Below are positions 50,928-60,643 of a stretch of 64,000 nt of DNA, in pieces. The stretch covers positions 1-64,000 of the forward strand of contig NZ_PVZN01000019.1 of the NCBI RefSeq assembly GCF_003024385.1. Reading direction: 5' to 3'. The translations under genes and the position numbers were made by a program. Position 1 is the first letter of the stretch. Each line of letters opens with the position of its first letter. A model generated the notes under the pieces. The model saw only the letters and a program-made list of their open reading frames with translations. It was not told the DNA's origin and searched no databases. This DNA comes from Pseudomonas sp. BBP2017 (GTDB taxonomy: Bacteria > Pseudomonadota > Gammaproteobacteria > Pseudomonadales > Pseudomonadaceae).

Positions 50928-51590
50928 ATGCTCAAGCTTCATGGATTCTCAGTCAGTAACTACTACAACATGGTCAAACTGGCGCTGCTGGAAAAGGGTG
51001 TACCGTTTGAAGAGGTGCCGTTTTTCGGCGGTCAGAGCCCCGAAGCGCTGAGGGTCAGCCCGATCGGCAAGGTGCCGGTGCTGGAGACCGAGCACGGCTT
51101 TCTCAGTGAAACCAGCCTGATCCTCGATTACATCGAACAGACCCAGGCGGGTAAGGCGCTGTTGCCTGAAGGGGTTTTCGCCCAGGCCAAGGTGCATGAA
51201 CTGGCCAAGGAAATCGAGCTGTACATCGAGTTGCCTGCCCGCGCCTGCTACCCCGAAGCCTTCTTCGGTGCCCAGGTCGACCCGGCCATCAAGGACAAGG
51301 CCAAGGCCGAACTGCTGGCGGGTATTTCAACCCTCAAGCGCAACGGCAAATTCAGCCCGTACGTAGCTGGCGACAGCCTGACCATCGCCGATGTGATGTT
51401 CTGCTTCAGCGTCGACCTGGCTTATGCGGTGGGCAAGAAGGTATTGGGCATCGATGTGCTGGAAGACTTCCCGCAAGCGCGCGAGCTGCTTGAGCGCTTC
51501 AAGAACAATCCGAATGTGCAGAAGATCGCGGCTGACAAGGAAGTGCAGATGCCGGCGTTCCTGGAGATGGTGCGTAGCGGCAAGCGCTAA
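50928..51590 (+). CDS. Glutathione S-transferase family protein
   Basis: The 220-residue protein has the thioredoxin-like N-terminal GST domain (MLKLHGFSVSNYYNMVKLALLEKG... VSPIGKVPVLETEHGFLSETSLILDYIE) and an all-helical C-terminal domain from about residue 85. The substrate is unknown. It is convergent with argH and separated by a hairpin. Confidence 0.9.
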   Translation: MLKLHGFSVSNYYNMVKLALLEKGVPFEEVPFFGGQSPEALRVSPIGKVPVLETEHGFLSETSLILDYIEQTQAGKALLPEGVFAQAKVHELAKEIELYIELPARACYPEAFFGAQVDPAIKDKAKAELLAGISTLKRNGKFSPYVAGDSLTIADVMFCFSVDLAYAVGKKVLGIDVLEDFPQARELLERFKNNPNVQKIAADKEVQMPAFLEMVRSGKR

Positions 51591-51601
51591 CGAATAGAGC
51601 A

Positions 51602-51633
51602 GCAGGCTCGCGGCCGGACGCCGACGAGCCTGC
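51602..51633. terminator. Hairpin between gst and argH
   Basis: gcaggctcg (51602-51610) pairs with cgagcctgc (51625-51633). It lies in the 54-nt gap between the convergent genes and may terminate both, although U-tracts are weak. Confidence 0.6.
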
Positions 51634-51644
51634 ACATATACGGA

Positions 51645-53039
51645 TTAGCGGCTGGCCAGAAGGGCCTGGCCGCGTGCAGCGGCTGCCCGAACTTGAGCCG
51701 GCGCAGTACCGCCAATGTGGTTACGGGCATTGACCGAACCTTCGAGGGTCAGCACGGCGAACACGTCCTGCTCGATCTGGTCGCTGAACTGGCGCAGTTC
51801 TTCCAAGGTCATCTCGGCCAGATCCTTGCCGGTATCGACACCGTACTTGACCGCGTGGCCGACAATCTCGTGGCAATCACGGAATGGCAGGCCGCGACGT
51901 ACCAGGTAGTCGGCCAGGTCAGTGGCGGTGGAGAAACCACGCAGGGCGGCTTCGCGCATGATTGCGTGACGCGGCTTGATTGCCGGGATCATGTCGGCAA
52001 AGGCCCGCAGCGAGTCGCGCAGGGTATCGGCGGCGTCGAACAGCGGCTCTTTGTCTTCCTGGTTGTCCTTGTTGTAGGCCAGCGGCTGGCCTTTCATCAG
52101 GGTCAGCAGGCCGGTGAGGGCGCCGAACACACGGCCGGTCTTGCCGCGAACCAGCTCTGGGACGTCCGGGTTCTTTTTCTGCGGCATGATCGAGCTGCCA
52201 GTGCAGAAGCGATCAGGCAGGTCGATGAACTGGAACTGGGCGCTGGTCCACAGCACCAGTTCTTCGGAGAAGCGCGACAGGTGCATCATCGCCACGCTGG
52301 CAGCGGCGCAGAATTCAATCGCGAAGTCGCGGTCGGAGACACCGTCCAGCGAGTTGCCGCCTACGGCTTCGAAGCCCAGCAGCTGGCAGGTCAGCTCGCG
52401 ATCGATCGGGTAGGTGGTGCCTGCCAGTGCGGCGCTGCCCAGGGGCATGCGGTTGGTGCGCTTGCGGCAGTCGACCAGACGCTCGTAGTCACGGCTGAGC
52501 ATCTCGAACCAGGCCAGCAGGTGGTGGCCGAAGGTCACAGGCTGGGCGGTTTGCAGGTGGGTGAAACCGGGCATGATGGTCTCGGCTTCGCGCTCGGCCT
52601 GCTCCAGCAGGCCCTGCTGCAGGCGGGTTATTTCGGCCAGGATCAGGTCGATTTCGTCACGCAGCCACAGGCGGATGTCGGTGGCGACCTGGTCGTTGCG
52701 GCTACGGCCGGTGTGCAGCTTTTTACCGGTGATGCCGATGCGATCGGTCAGGCGTGCTTCGATGTTCATGTGCACGTCTTCCAGGTCGACGCGCCAGTCG
52801 AAGTTACCGGCCTCGATTTCAGCCTGGATGGTTTTCAGGCCATCGATGATGGTGTCGCGCTCGGCATCGGTGAGCACGCCGACCTTCGCCAGCATGGTGG
52901 CGTGGGCGATCGAACCCATGATGTCGTGGCGGTACAGGCGCTGGTCAAAATTGACGGAGGCGGTGAAGCGGGCGACGAAGGCGTCGACGGGCTCACTGAA
53001 GCGGCCGCCCCAGGACTGATTGGTCTTGTCGGTGCTCAT
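51645..53039 (-). CDS. argH: Argininosuccinate lyase
   Basis: The 464-residue enzyme splits argininosuccinate to arginine and fumarate. It has the fumarase-superfamily signature GSSIMPQKKNPD (catalytic serine loop) and the THLQTAQPVTFGHHLLAW block. The ATG at 53039 gives MSTDKTNQSWGGRFSEP, the family start. The divergent 53040-53362 space leads to algR. Confidence 0.97.
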   Translation of the reverse strand: MSTDKTNQSWGGRFSEPVDAFVARFTASVNFDQRLYRHDIMGSIAHATMLAKVGVLTDAERDTIIDGLKTIQAEIEAGNFDWRVDLEDVHMNIEARLTDRIGITGKKLHTGRSRNDQVATDIRLWLRDEIDLILAEITRLQQGLLEQAEREAETIMPGFTHLQTAQPVTFGHHLLAWFEMLSRDYERLVDCRKRTNRMPLGSAALAGTTYPIDRELTCQLLGFEAVGGNSLDGVSDRDFAIEFCAAASVAMMHLSRFSEELVLWTSAQFQFIDLPDRFCTGSSIMPQKKNPDVPELVRGKTGRVFGALTGLLTLMKGQPLAYNKDNQEDKEPLFDAADTLRDSLRAFADMIPAIKPRHAIMREAALRGFSTATDLADYLVRRGLPFRDCHEIVGHAVKYGVDTGKDLAEMTLEELRQFSDQIEQDVFAVLTLEGSVNARNHIGGTAPAQVRAAAARGQALLASR

Positions 53040-53226
53040 GGATTCACTCGTTGAAGGCGTGAACGGAAAAGTGGCGACGATGATAGCAGGGTTGAGGCGC
53101 GTGCCGCAGGACGGCGGTCGGGGTAAATGCGTGATTATGTCGCGGCGCAGGCAGGCGACAGCACGCGCGCAACAGGATATTTAGCGAATGAACGGCAGCG
53201 TTCCGGCAACCGTCTACAGTTGGACA

Positions 53227-53252
53227 GAGGCTCGGCATGTTTCCTGCCGAAC
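53227..53252. promoter_or_regulatory. Hairpin in the argH-algR spacer
   Basis: ggctcggca and tgccgaacc form an imperfect 9-bp stem. The rest of the 53040-53362 spacer, which carries the divergent promoters, shows no gene. No sensor-kinase (algZ/fimS) remnant is visible. Confidence 0.35.
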
Positions 53253-53362
53253 CAGTGAATCTTTAGCCATCGTGCGAGTCTGAGCGTGGATCGCCGTGAC
53301 GGTCGTCACCTCACCTGTCTACGCTACCCTTGTGCGAGACTCACGCAGGAATCCAGCGCAAT

Positions 53363-54109
53363 ATGAATGTCCTGATCGTTGATGACGAATCCCAAGCCCG
53401 GGAACGCCTGAGCCGACTGCTTGGCGAACTGGGGGGCTATACAGTGCTGGAGCCCAGCGCCACCAATGGCGAAGAGGCTCTGGCTCTGATTGACAGCCTC
53501 AAACCCGAGGTGGTCCTGCTCGACATCCGCATGCCGGGCCTGGATGGTCTCCAGGTCGCCGCTCGCCTGTGCGAGCGCGAAGCCCCGCCTGCCGTGGTGT
53601 TCTGTACCGGTGATGACGAATTCACCGTACAGTCCTTTAAGGACAGCACCCTGGGCTATGTGCTCAAACCGGTAATGGCCGATGCCCTGCGTGAAGCGTT
53701 GCGCAAGGCCGAGCGCCCCAGCCGGGTGCAACTGGCGGCGCTGACGCGTCCGGCAGCCGAGAGCGGCAGTGGTCCCCGCAGCCATATCAGTGCGCGGACC
53801 CGCAAAGGCATCGAGCTGATTCCCCTGGATCAGGTGATTTACTTTATCGCCGACCACAAATACGTGACCTTGCGCCATGAGTCCGGCGAAGTGCTCCTGG
53901 ATGAGCCGCTCAAGGCACTGGAAGACGAGTTTGGCGATCGTTTCGTGCGTATTCACCGCAATGCCCTGGTGGCCCGCAACCGCATCGAGCGTTTGCAGCG
54001 CACGCCGCTGGGGCATTTCCAGCTGTTTCTCAAAGGACTCAATGGTGATGCACTGATTGTCAGCCGTCGGCATGTGGCGGGCGTGCGCAAGATGATGCAG
54101 CACCTTTAG
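53363..54109 (+). CDS. algR: LytTR response regulator AlgR
   Basis: The 248-residue protein has a receiver domain (MNVLIVDDESQARERLSRLL, phospho-acceptor Asp54 in VVLLDIRMPGLDG) and a C-terminal LytTR DNA-binding domain (about 145-245, GIELIPLDQVIYFIADHKYVTLRH... FVRIHRNALV). AlgR controls alginate, twitching and virulence genes in P. aeruginosa. There it lies next to its kinase gene algZ; here none is present. The ATG at 53363 is the family start. hemC follows. Confidence 0.95.
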   Translation: MNVLIVDDESQARERLSRLLGELGGYTVLEPSATNGEEALALIDSLKPEVVLLDIRMPGLDGLQVAARLCEREAPPAVVFCTGDDEFTVQSFKDSTLGYVLKPVMADALREALRKAERPSRVQLAALTRPAAESGSGPRSHISARTRKGIELIPLDQVIYFIADHKYVTLRHESGEVLLDEPLKALEDEFGDRFVRIHRNALVARNRIERLQRTPLGHFQLFLKGLNGDALIVSRRHVAGVRKMMQHL

Positions 54110-54226
54110 ACCGTGATTGGAGAATATTCCTACCAGGGATGGTAATTTATCCAATGACATAGATCTGCAAGCGGGTCGGAATGAACTGTTATCATCCGTT
54201 ACATCAATCTTTGTACGGATCGATCC

Positions 54227-55168
54227 ATGTCCACTCGTGAAATCCGCATCGCCACGCGCAAAAGTGCCCTTGCCCTGTGGCAGGCCGAATACGTCAAAGC
54301 CCGTCTGGAGCAGGCCCACCCTGATCTGCGGGTAACCTTGGTGCCAATGGTCAGTCGCGGCGACAAGCTGCTCGACTCGCCATTGTCGAAGATCGGTGGC
54401 AAGGGCCTGTTCGTCAAGGAACTGGAAACCGCGCTGCTGGAAAACCAGGCCGATATCGCCGTGCACTCGATGAAAGACGTGCCGATGGACTTCCCCGAGG
54501 GCCTGGGCCTGTATTGCATCTGTGAGCGCGAAGACCCGCGTGATGCCTTTGTTTCCAACACCTTCAAGAGCCTCGATGAGCTACCAGCTGGCAGTGTTGT
54601 CGGCACCTCCAGTCTGCGCCGTCAGGCTCAGCTGCTGAGCCGTCGCCCAGACCTTGAAATCCGCTTCCTGCGCGGTAACGTCAACACTCGCCTGGCCAAG
54701 CTCGACGCCGGAGAGTACGACGCGATCATCCTCGCCGCCGCTGGCCTGATCCGCCTCGGTTTCGAAGCGCGCATTACCTCCGGCATCAGTGTCGATGACA
54801 GCCTGCCTGCCGGTGGCCAGGGCGCGGTGGGTATCGAATGCCGTAGTGCCGACAGCGAAATCCATGCGCTGCTGGCGCCTTTGCACCATCAGGACACTGC
54901 TGACCGCGTGACTGCCGAGCGAGCGCTGAACAAGCACCTCAATGGCGGTTGCCAGGTGCCGATCGCCTGTTACGCCGTGCTGGAGGGCGACCAGCTGTGG
55001 CTGCGCGGTCTGGTCGGCGAACCGAGCGGCGGCAAGTTGCTGACCGCTCAGGCCCGTGCGCCGCGCCGCGCTGCTGAGGCTCTGGGTGTCCAGGTTGCCG
55101 AAGACCTGCTCAAGCAAGGCGCCGAAGACATCCTCAAAGCCGTGTATGGCGAGGCCGGTCACCCGTGA
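54227..55168 (+). CDS. hemC: Hydroxymethylbilane synthase
   Basis: The 313-residue enzyme joins four porphobilinogens for heme synthesis. The dipyrromethane cofactor attaches at Cys242 in NGGCQVPIACYAV. The start MSTREIRIATRKSALALWQA is typical. It overlaps hemD by 4 nt (GTGA) and begins a four-gene operon. Confidence 0.97.
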   Translation: MSTREIRIATRKSALALWQAEYVKARLEQAHPDLRVTLVPMVSRGDKLLDSPLSKIGGKGLFVKELETALLENQADIAVHSMKDVPMDFPEGLGLYCICEREDPRDAFVSNTFKSLDELPAGSVVGTSSLRRQAQLLSRRPDLEIRFLRGNVNTRLAKLDAGEYDAIILAAAGLIRLGFEARITSGISVDDSLPAGGQGAVGIECRSADSEIHALLAPLHHQDTADRVTAERALNKHLNGGCQVPIACYAVLEGDQLWLRGLVGEPSGGKLLTAQARAPRRAAEALGVQVAEDLLKQGAEDILKAVYGEAGHP

Positions 55169-55932
55169 GCAACTGGCGCCTGCTCCTGACCCGGCCGGCG
55201 GATGAATGCACCGCACTGGCACAGGTGCTGACTGAGCACGAGGTTGCCAGCAGTAGCCTGCCGTTGCTGGAAATCGAGGCATTGAGCCTGGAAGAGCCCC
55301 AGCGCGGCCTGCTGCGTTCGTTTGATCGCTACGCTGCGATTATCGTGGTCAGCAAGCCGGCTGCGCGCCTGGGGCTAGCGGAACTGTCCCGCTATTGGCC
55401 GCAGCTGCCTCATTCAGCCTGGTTTACCGTGGGGGCTGCGTCTGCGCAGATTCTTCAGGAGCATGGCTGCCAGGTCAGCTATCCAGCGGCCGGCGACGAC
55501 AGCGAAGCACTCCTGCAACTGCCAGCATTGCACCAGGCGATTGCCGGGCCGGCACCGCGGGTATTGATCATGCGCGGCGAAGGCGGGCGTGAATTGCTCG
55601 CCGAGCGTCTCACCGAGCAAGGTGCTAGTGTCGATTATCTGCAACTCTACCGCCGCTACCTGCCGGCCTACCCGGACGGGGCATTATCCGCGCGAATTGC
55701 CGAGGAACGCCTGAACGGCCTGGTGGTCAGCAGTGGCCAGGGTTTTCAACACTTGCGGCAACTGGCCGGGGAGCAATGGCCACAGCTGGCGCAGCTGACG
55801 CTGTTCGTGCCTAGCCCGCGAGTTGCCGCGCAAGCCCGGGAAGCCGGGGCACAGAATGTAGTGGACTGTCGCGGTGCCAGCGCCGCGGCGTTGTTGGCAG
55901 CCCTGCGGCAATTGCCTGCACCTGCCCTCTGA
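55165..55932 (+). CDS. hemD: Uroporphyrinogen-III synthase
   Basis: The 255-residue protein has the loosely conserved two-domain HemD fold, with LLTRPADECTALAQVLTEHEVASSSLPLLEIEAL at the N-terminus and GLVVSSGQGFQHLRQLAG late in the protein. It cyclises hydroxymethylbilane. The GTG start overlaps the hemC stop. Low sequence conservation is normal for HemD; position supports the call. Confidence 0.93.
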   Translation: MSNWRLLLTRPADECTALAQVLTEHEVASSSLPLLEIEALSLEEPQRGLLRSFDRYAAIIVVSKPAARLGLAELSRYWPQLPHSAWFTVGAASAQILQEHGCQVSYPAAGDDSEALLQLPALHQAIAGPAPRVLIMRGEGGRELLAERLTEQGASVDYLQLYRRYLPAYPDGALSARIAEERLNGLVVSSGQGFQHLRQLAGEQWPQLAQLTLFVPSPRVAAQAREAGAQNVVDCRGASAAALLAALRQLPAPAL

Positions 55933-55977
55933 AGCGCTAAGCTGATTGGCGACGAGGCCAATGCAAAGGATGGATAC

Positions 55978-57072
55978 GTGAGCGAAACTGTCTTGCCCAA
56001 TGATGACTTGCAATCGACGCCAGAAGCGTCTGAACCCTCCGCCACCACGTCGGCCAAACGTTCGGGTAATGGCCTGGCAATCCTGGCTTTGCTGCTCGGT
56101 GCTGCGGGCATTGCCGTTGGCGGTTGGGGGGTATGGCAGGTGCGCCAGCTCCAGGGCGCCGAACAAGGCCAGGGTCAGTACCTGCAAGCCTTGAGCGAAA
56201 AGACCCAGGCGCTGCAGTTGCGTGAGCAGCAGATGTCAGCGCAGCTGGCGGGTTTGCCTGCTGCTGCCGAACTTGAAGACCGCCGCCGTCTGGTGGCGCA
56301 ACTGCAGGGCGATCAGCAACGCCTGAGCCAGCGCCTGGAAAGCATTCTTGGCGCCAGCCGCAAGGACTGGCGTCTGGCCGAAGCCGAGCACTTGCTGCGA
56401 TTGGCCAGCCTGCGTTTGTCGGCCCTGCAGGACATCGTCAGTGCCCGCGCGCTGGTCCAGGGTGCCGATGACATTCTGCGCGAGCAGAGCGACCCGGGTG
56501 CCTTTGCTGCTCGTGAGCAGTTGGCCAAAAGCCTGGCCACCCTGAGCAGCGTCCAGCAACCGGATCGTACCGGCTTATTCCTGAAACTGGCGGCCCAACG
56601 TGAACAGGTGCAGCAGCTCAGTGCGGTGTCGCCGGAATTCAACAGCGATGCCGATGCCCTGGGTGCCTTGACCGCTGATGGCGATGGCGCCAGTCGCTGG
56701 TCGCAGTGGTGGGCGGAGCTGTCCAAGTACTTCCAGATTGATTTCAACGCTGACGAAAATGTTCGTCCATTGCTTACCGGGCAGTCGCTCAATCAACTGC
56801 GCCTGGCGCTCAGCCTGACCATCGAACAGGCCCAGTGGGCTGCGCTGAATGGCGAAGCCAAGGTGTATACCCAGGCCCTGGATGATGCGCGCAGTGTTCT
56901 GCTGGCCAATTTCAACCCGGACAATCCGCAAAGCAAGGCAATGCTCGACAGCCTCAATGCCCTGGCCGAAGAGCCGGTATCGGTGGTGGTCCCGGACTTG
57001 GCCGACAGCCTCAGCGCGGTTCAAGCTTACCTTGAGCGTCGGTACTTGCCGGCCGAGGAGGGCAAACCATGA
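55978..57072 (+). CDS. hemX: HemX-like membrane protein
   Basis: The 364-residue protein has a cytoplasmic N-terminus, one membrane helix (GLAILALLLGAAGIAVGGWGVW, about 37-58), a coiled-coil region (60-120) and the HemX domain (DWRLAEAEHLLRLASLRLSALQD). The family is often mislabelled as uroporphyrinogen methyltransferase, but no methyltransferase motif is present. The GTG at 55978 is used. It overlaps hemY by 4 nt. Confidence 0.9.
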   Translation: MSETVLPNDDLQSTPEASEPSATTSAKRSGNGLAILALLLGAAGIAVGGWGVWQVRQLQGAEQGQGQYLQALSEKTQALQLREQQMSAQLAGLPAAAELEDRRRLVAQLQGDQQRLSQRLESILGASRKDWRLAEAEHLLRLASLRLSALQDIVSARALVQGADDILREQSDPGAFAAREQLAKSLATLSSVQQPDRTGLFLKLAAQREQVQQLSAVSPEFNSDADALGALTADGDGASRWSQWWAELSKYFQIDFNADENVRPLLTGQSLNQLRLALSLTIEQAQWAALNGEAKVYTQALDDARSVLLANFNPDNPQSKAMLDSLNALAEEPVSVVVPDLADSLSAVQAYLERRYLPAEEGKP

Positions 57073-58307
57073 AGCGCGTCTACCTGTTGGCGGTGGTGGC
57101 CATTGCGGCCGCTGCCGCACTCGGGATCGCGATCGCCAAGCACAGCGGTTATGTGCTGATTTCCTACGGCAGCTTTCGCTATCAATCCGGGCTCTGGGCG
57201 GCACTGGCCGTGTTGGCCAGCATCATTCTCGCCGTGCTGCTGGTGCGCTATCTGGTCGGCCTGGTGCTGACCTCCAGCGGTGTGGTCAATCCCTGGTCGC
57301 GCCGTAATCGCAGTCGTCGTACCCGGCTGGCCATTGAACAGGGCCAGCTGGACCTTGCCGAGGGTCGCTGGGCCAGCGCCCAGCGCCACCTGCAGCGCGC
57401 CGCCGAGGCAGAGCGTCAACCGCTGCTGTACTACCTTGGCGCTGCGCGAGCCGCAAACGAACTGGGACGCAGCGAAGAGCGTGACAACCTGCTTGAACGC
57501 GCCCTTGAGCGCCAGCCGCAAGCCGAGCTGGCGATTGCCTTGAGCCATGCCCAGTTGCAGATGGATCACGGTGAGAGCGATGCGGCCCTGGTCACCCTGC
57601 AAGCCATGCAGGAGCGTCATCCGCATAACGCCCAGGTGTTGCGCTTGCTGCAACGGTTGTATCGCGAGCGTGGGGACTGGTCGGCGTTGATCCGGCTGTT
57701 GCCTGAACTGCGCAAAGACAAGGTCTTGCCCGCCACTGAACTGGCGGAGCTGGAGCGACGCGCCTGGGGCGAGAACCTCAGCCTGGCCGCTAGCCGTGAA
57801 GGTGAAGAGCAAAGTGCCCGTCAGTCCCTGGAACGGGCCTGGCAGCAGCTGACTGCCGCTCAGCGCCAAGAGCCGCAGCTGGTGTTGGCCTATGCCGAGC
57901 AATTGCGTCAATTGGGGGCGGAGAGCGAGGCCGAGGAAGTGCTGCGTACAGCGCTCAAGCGTCAGTATGAGAGCCATTTGGCGCGGCTCTATGGCCTGGT
58001 GCGCGGCACCGACCTGGCGCGCCAGCTGCAAACCGCCGAAGGCTGGTTGAAGCAGCATGGCGATGACCCTGGCCTGTTGCTCACCCTGGGGCGGTTGAGT
58101 CTGCAAAACCGTCTGTGGGGCAAGGCGCGCGATTACCTGGAAAGTAGCTTGCGCCTGCAACGCAATCCCGAGGCCTGCGCCGAACTGGCACGCCTGCTGG
58201 CCGGGCTGGGTGATACCGAGCGCAGCAACCAGCTGTTCCAGGAGGGGCTGGGCCTGCTGGACGAACGCCTGCTGGCGCTGCCCTTGCCGGAAGCGGTTCG
58301 TGCTTAA
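57069..58307 (+). CDS. hemY: HemY-like TPR membrane protein
   Basis: The 412-residue protein has two N-terminal membrane helices (about 5-22 and 42-64) followed by TPR-like helical repeats, for example LDLAEGRWASAQRHLQRAAEAERQPLLYYLGAARAA. It is the partner of HemX in the hemCDXY operon. Its biochemical role is not settled. Confidence 0.92.
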   Translation: MKRVYLLAVVAIAAAAALGIAIAKHSGYVLISYGSFRYQSGLWAALAVLASIILAVLLVRYLVGLVLTSSGVVNPWSRRNRSRRTRLAIEQGQLDLAEGRWASAQRHLQRAAEAERQPLLYYLGAARAANELGRSEERDNLLERALERQPQAELAIALSHAQLQMDHGESDAALVTLQAMQERHPHNAQVLRLLQRLYRERGDWSALIRLLPELRKDKVLPATELAELERRAWGENLSLAASREGEEQSARQSLERAWQQLTAAQRQEPQLVLAYAEQLRQLGAESEAEEVLRTALKRQYESHLARLYGLVRGTDLARQLQTAEGWLKQHGDDPGLLLTLGRLSLQNRLWGKARDYLESSLRLQRNPEACAELARLLAGLGDTERSNQLFQEGLGLLDERLLALPLPEAVRA

Positions 58308-58523
58308 GCCACCCTTGGGCTTGTGCTAAGACGCGAGCCCAAGCCCTCGGCGAAAATGCCTACAAACTCCTACTCCTGCGTCCGACAATGGCTGAGTCTA
58401 TTTCTTGTTTGCTTTGCGACCATTCCCTTTTAAGTCAGTGACTTATCCTATTTGTCGCGCCTTGAAACAAGATGCGGCAATCCTCTACCGTTGAAGTCTG
58501 TCTATCTCGATTGCGGAACTACC

Positions 58524-59042
58524 ATGCCGTTGGCTCGCTTGCGCTCAATGTTCCTTCCGGCCTTACTGGCCTCGGTACTGATGCTGGCTGCTGCGTTCTA
58601 TCTTGAATGGGGTATGGCGCTGGAGCCGTGCCCACTGTGCTACAGCCAGCGGTTGTTTCTGGGGAGCTTTGCACTGGTCTGCCTGTGCGCGGTAGTACAC
58701 GCTCCCGGACGCCTGGGCGCACGCATTTATGTGGTGCTGGCGCTGTTCTTCGCCACGGGTGGAGCGCTGCTCGCTGCCAGACATGTGTGGTTGCAAGGCG
58801 CGCCGCTTGCGAACATGGGCTGCCAGCCATCAATGAGCTATTTCTTCGAAAGCCTGCCACTGAGCCAGTCGCTCAAAATCATGGTGCTCGGCAGTCCTGA
58901 GTGCACGCCCATCAGCTGGAGTTTTCTCGACTTGACGGTCCCTGAGTGGAGCTTGCTGTCATTTGTACTGTTGGCCGCACTGCTACTTTTGCGCCTGTGT
59001 GCGCACAAGCGTTCGCTCATCGGCTGTTCGGCAAAAAACTGA
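58524..59042 (+). CDS. Disulfide bond formation protein DsbB family (DsbH-like)
   Basis: The 172-residue membrane protein has four helices and the DsbB cysteines: the pair in EPCPLCYSQR and the second pair in NMGCQPS and GSPECTPISW. DsbB reoxidises DsbA using quinones. The position next to algQ equals P. aeruginosa dsbH from memory. I used the ATG at 58524 (MPLARLRSMFLP); reading from an upstream TTG lacks support. Confidence 0.88.
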   Translation: MPLARLRSMFLPALLASVLMLAAAFYLEWGMALEPCPLCYSQRLFLGSFALVCLCAVVHAPGRLGARIYVVLALFFATGGALLAARHVWLQGAPLANMGCQPSMSYFFESLPLSQSLKIMVLGSPECTPISWSFLDLTVPEWSLLSFVLLAALLLLRLCAHKRSLIGCSAKN

Positions 59043-59265
59043 CGCAATCGATTGCAGGTGCAAACGACCGGCGGCAGCTTCAGAAAGTATTAAACACTTG
59101 TATGAACTTTGTCGTCTGCGTACCTTGAAGCCAAGGGCGCACGGGAATAATCTCCCTGCACGCATACCGAAAACACAGCTGCTCGATGCCGTCTGCTGAT
59201 TTCACCATTGCTGCGCACACTTGCGAGCGGGGGCAGGCGCATTACCCAGAAGGGAAGAGATCGCC

Positions 59266-59736
59266 ATGCTAGATAGTTGTCAGAATGCTCAGGAACGCTG
59301 GGGTGGGGTTCATCAGCTCATTGACCGCTTGCTGAAGGAGCGTGAAGAGCTGGTTAAAGCTTTCCGTGAGCTGCGCAATGCAAAGCCTGCCTTTGCCGAC
59401 AAGTCATTGAATGGGCGCTTTTGCGAAATCCTTGTGGATTACGTTTCCGCCTGGCACTTCGAAGTATGTGAACAACTGGCCAGCGAGGCCAAGGCATTTG
59501 GTGATGCGCGCGGACTGGAGCTGGCCGAGCAAATTAATCCGCGTATCGATGTGAGCACGGAAAAGGCGTTGTGGTTCAACGATCACTGCCACAAAGGTGA
59601 CTGCAACGATGTTGAGCGTTTCGCCGAGGAACTGAAAAATCTCGGTGGCCAGCTACGCGAACGCTTCGAGCTTGAAGATTGCCTTATCGAGGTGCTGCAC
59701 ACTGCGCACAGCGAAGAGGGCGCCGTTCAGGCGTAA
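59266..59736 (+). CDS. algQ: Anti-sigma70 factor AlgQ (Rsd)
   Basis: The 156-residue helical protein starts MLDSCQNAQERWGGVHQLIDRLLKERE and matches Rsd/AlgQ. It binds sigma70 region 4 and shifts polymerase towards alternative sigma factors. GGGAAGAG precedes the ATG at 59266. It is convergent with the FKBP gene. Confidence 0.95.
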   Translation: MLDSCQNAQERWGGVHQLIDRLLKEREELVKAFRELRNAKPAFADKSLNGRFCEILVDYVSAWHFEVCEQLASEAKAFGDARGLELAEQINPRIDVSTEKALWFNDHCHKGDCNDVERFAEELKNLGGQLRERFELEDCLIEVLHTAHSEEGAVQA

Positions 59737-59751
59737 CTGAGGCGCCGTCCT

Positions 59752-60417
59752 TCAGTCGGCCACTCCGAGCAACTCGATCTCGAATACCAGTGGCGTATAG
59801 GGCGCAATCAAGTCGCCCGCGCCTTCGGCACCATAAGCCTGGGCTGAAGGAATTACCAGACGCCACTTGGACCCTGTCGCCATCTCCGGTAGCGCTATTT
59901 TCCATCCCTCGATCACACTGTCCAGATTGAACCATTGCGCTTGCTGGTTCTGATCGAAGACAGTGCCGTCTGGCAACTTGCCGACATAGCGAACCTGGAC
60001 TTTGCCCTGCGCGTCGGGTTTGGCGCCGCTGCCTTTGACCTGTTCTGTCACCAGAATGCCTGCGGCTAATTCGCGCACTCCTGCGTGGGTTCGCTCAGCG
60101 GCCATAAAGCGCTTTTCCGCGCTCAGTAGCTGTTCACTTTGCGCGTGTAGCGCTGCTTCATTGGCGCGGGCTTCATGTTCGCTGAGTATTACCGACATGC
60201 GCTCTTTGCTCAGGGCTAGCGGCTTGTTCTGATAGGCCTGACGTAACCCTTCAAGCAAGGCTTGCAATTGCAGGTCGGGAACTTCTGTACGCAGACGTTC
60301 ACCCAGGCTCGCGCCCAGGCTGTACGCCAGGTCATGGTCATTTGTCGGGGTATCGGCGGGCGCTGCCATGAGCGCTGCCGGCAATAGAAAAACAGCTAAC
60401 ACTAGATAGCGCGGCAC
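59752..60417 (-). CDS. FKBP-type peptidyl-prolyl isomerase
   Basis: The 221-residue precursor has a signal peptide (MPRYLVLAVFLLPAALMAAPAD), an FKBP_N helical domain (about 25-105) and a C-terminal FKBP domain (KVQVRYVGKLPDGTVFDQNQ... EGWKIALPEMATGSKWRLVIPSAQAYG). It assists protein folding in the periplasm and resembles FklB/Mip. I chose the GTG at 60417 because AGGAG is 7 nt upstream and the signal peptide starts there. Confidence 0.92.
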   Translation of the reverse strand: MPRYLVLAVFLLPAALMAAPADTPTNDHDLAYSLGASLGERLRTEVPDLQLQALLEGLRQAYQNKPLALSKERMSVILSEHEARANEAALHAQSEQLLSAEKRFMAAERTHAGVRELAAGILVTEQVKGSGAKPDAQGKVQVRYVGKLPDGTVFDQNQQAQWFNLDSVIEGWKIALPEMATGSKWRLVIPSAQAYGAEGAGDLIAPYTPLVFEIELLGVAD

Positions 60418-60643
60418 GGGCTCACTCCTGCTTCGGCGGAAATAAAGTATGCCAGCCTTGGCCTGCGACTTCGTGTAAATATCAGCAACACTTTGTGAAG
60501 CATCTACACTTGATTCCAGCTGCAGCGATAACAACTTTGCCCAGGCATGCAACGCGGCGCCTTCGATACTGTCAACATGCCCTAGCGGCGGTAGCAGCAG
60601 AAGCATAGTATGAGCCGCACTCTCGTCAGCCAGGAGGTAAACC

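Noticed and set aside
51693..53054. Open frame of 453 codons opposite argH
   Set aside because: Fully antisense to argH, which has all active-site motifs.
55978..57072. HemX as uroporphyrinogen-III C-methyltransferase
   Set aside because: This is a common annotation transfer. The protein has a membrane helix and coiled coil but no SAM-binding motif.
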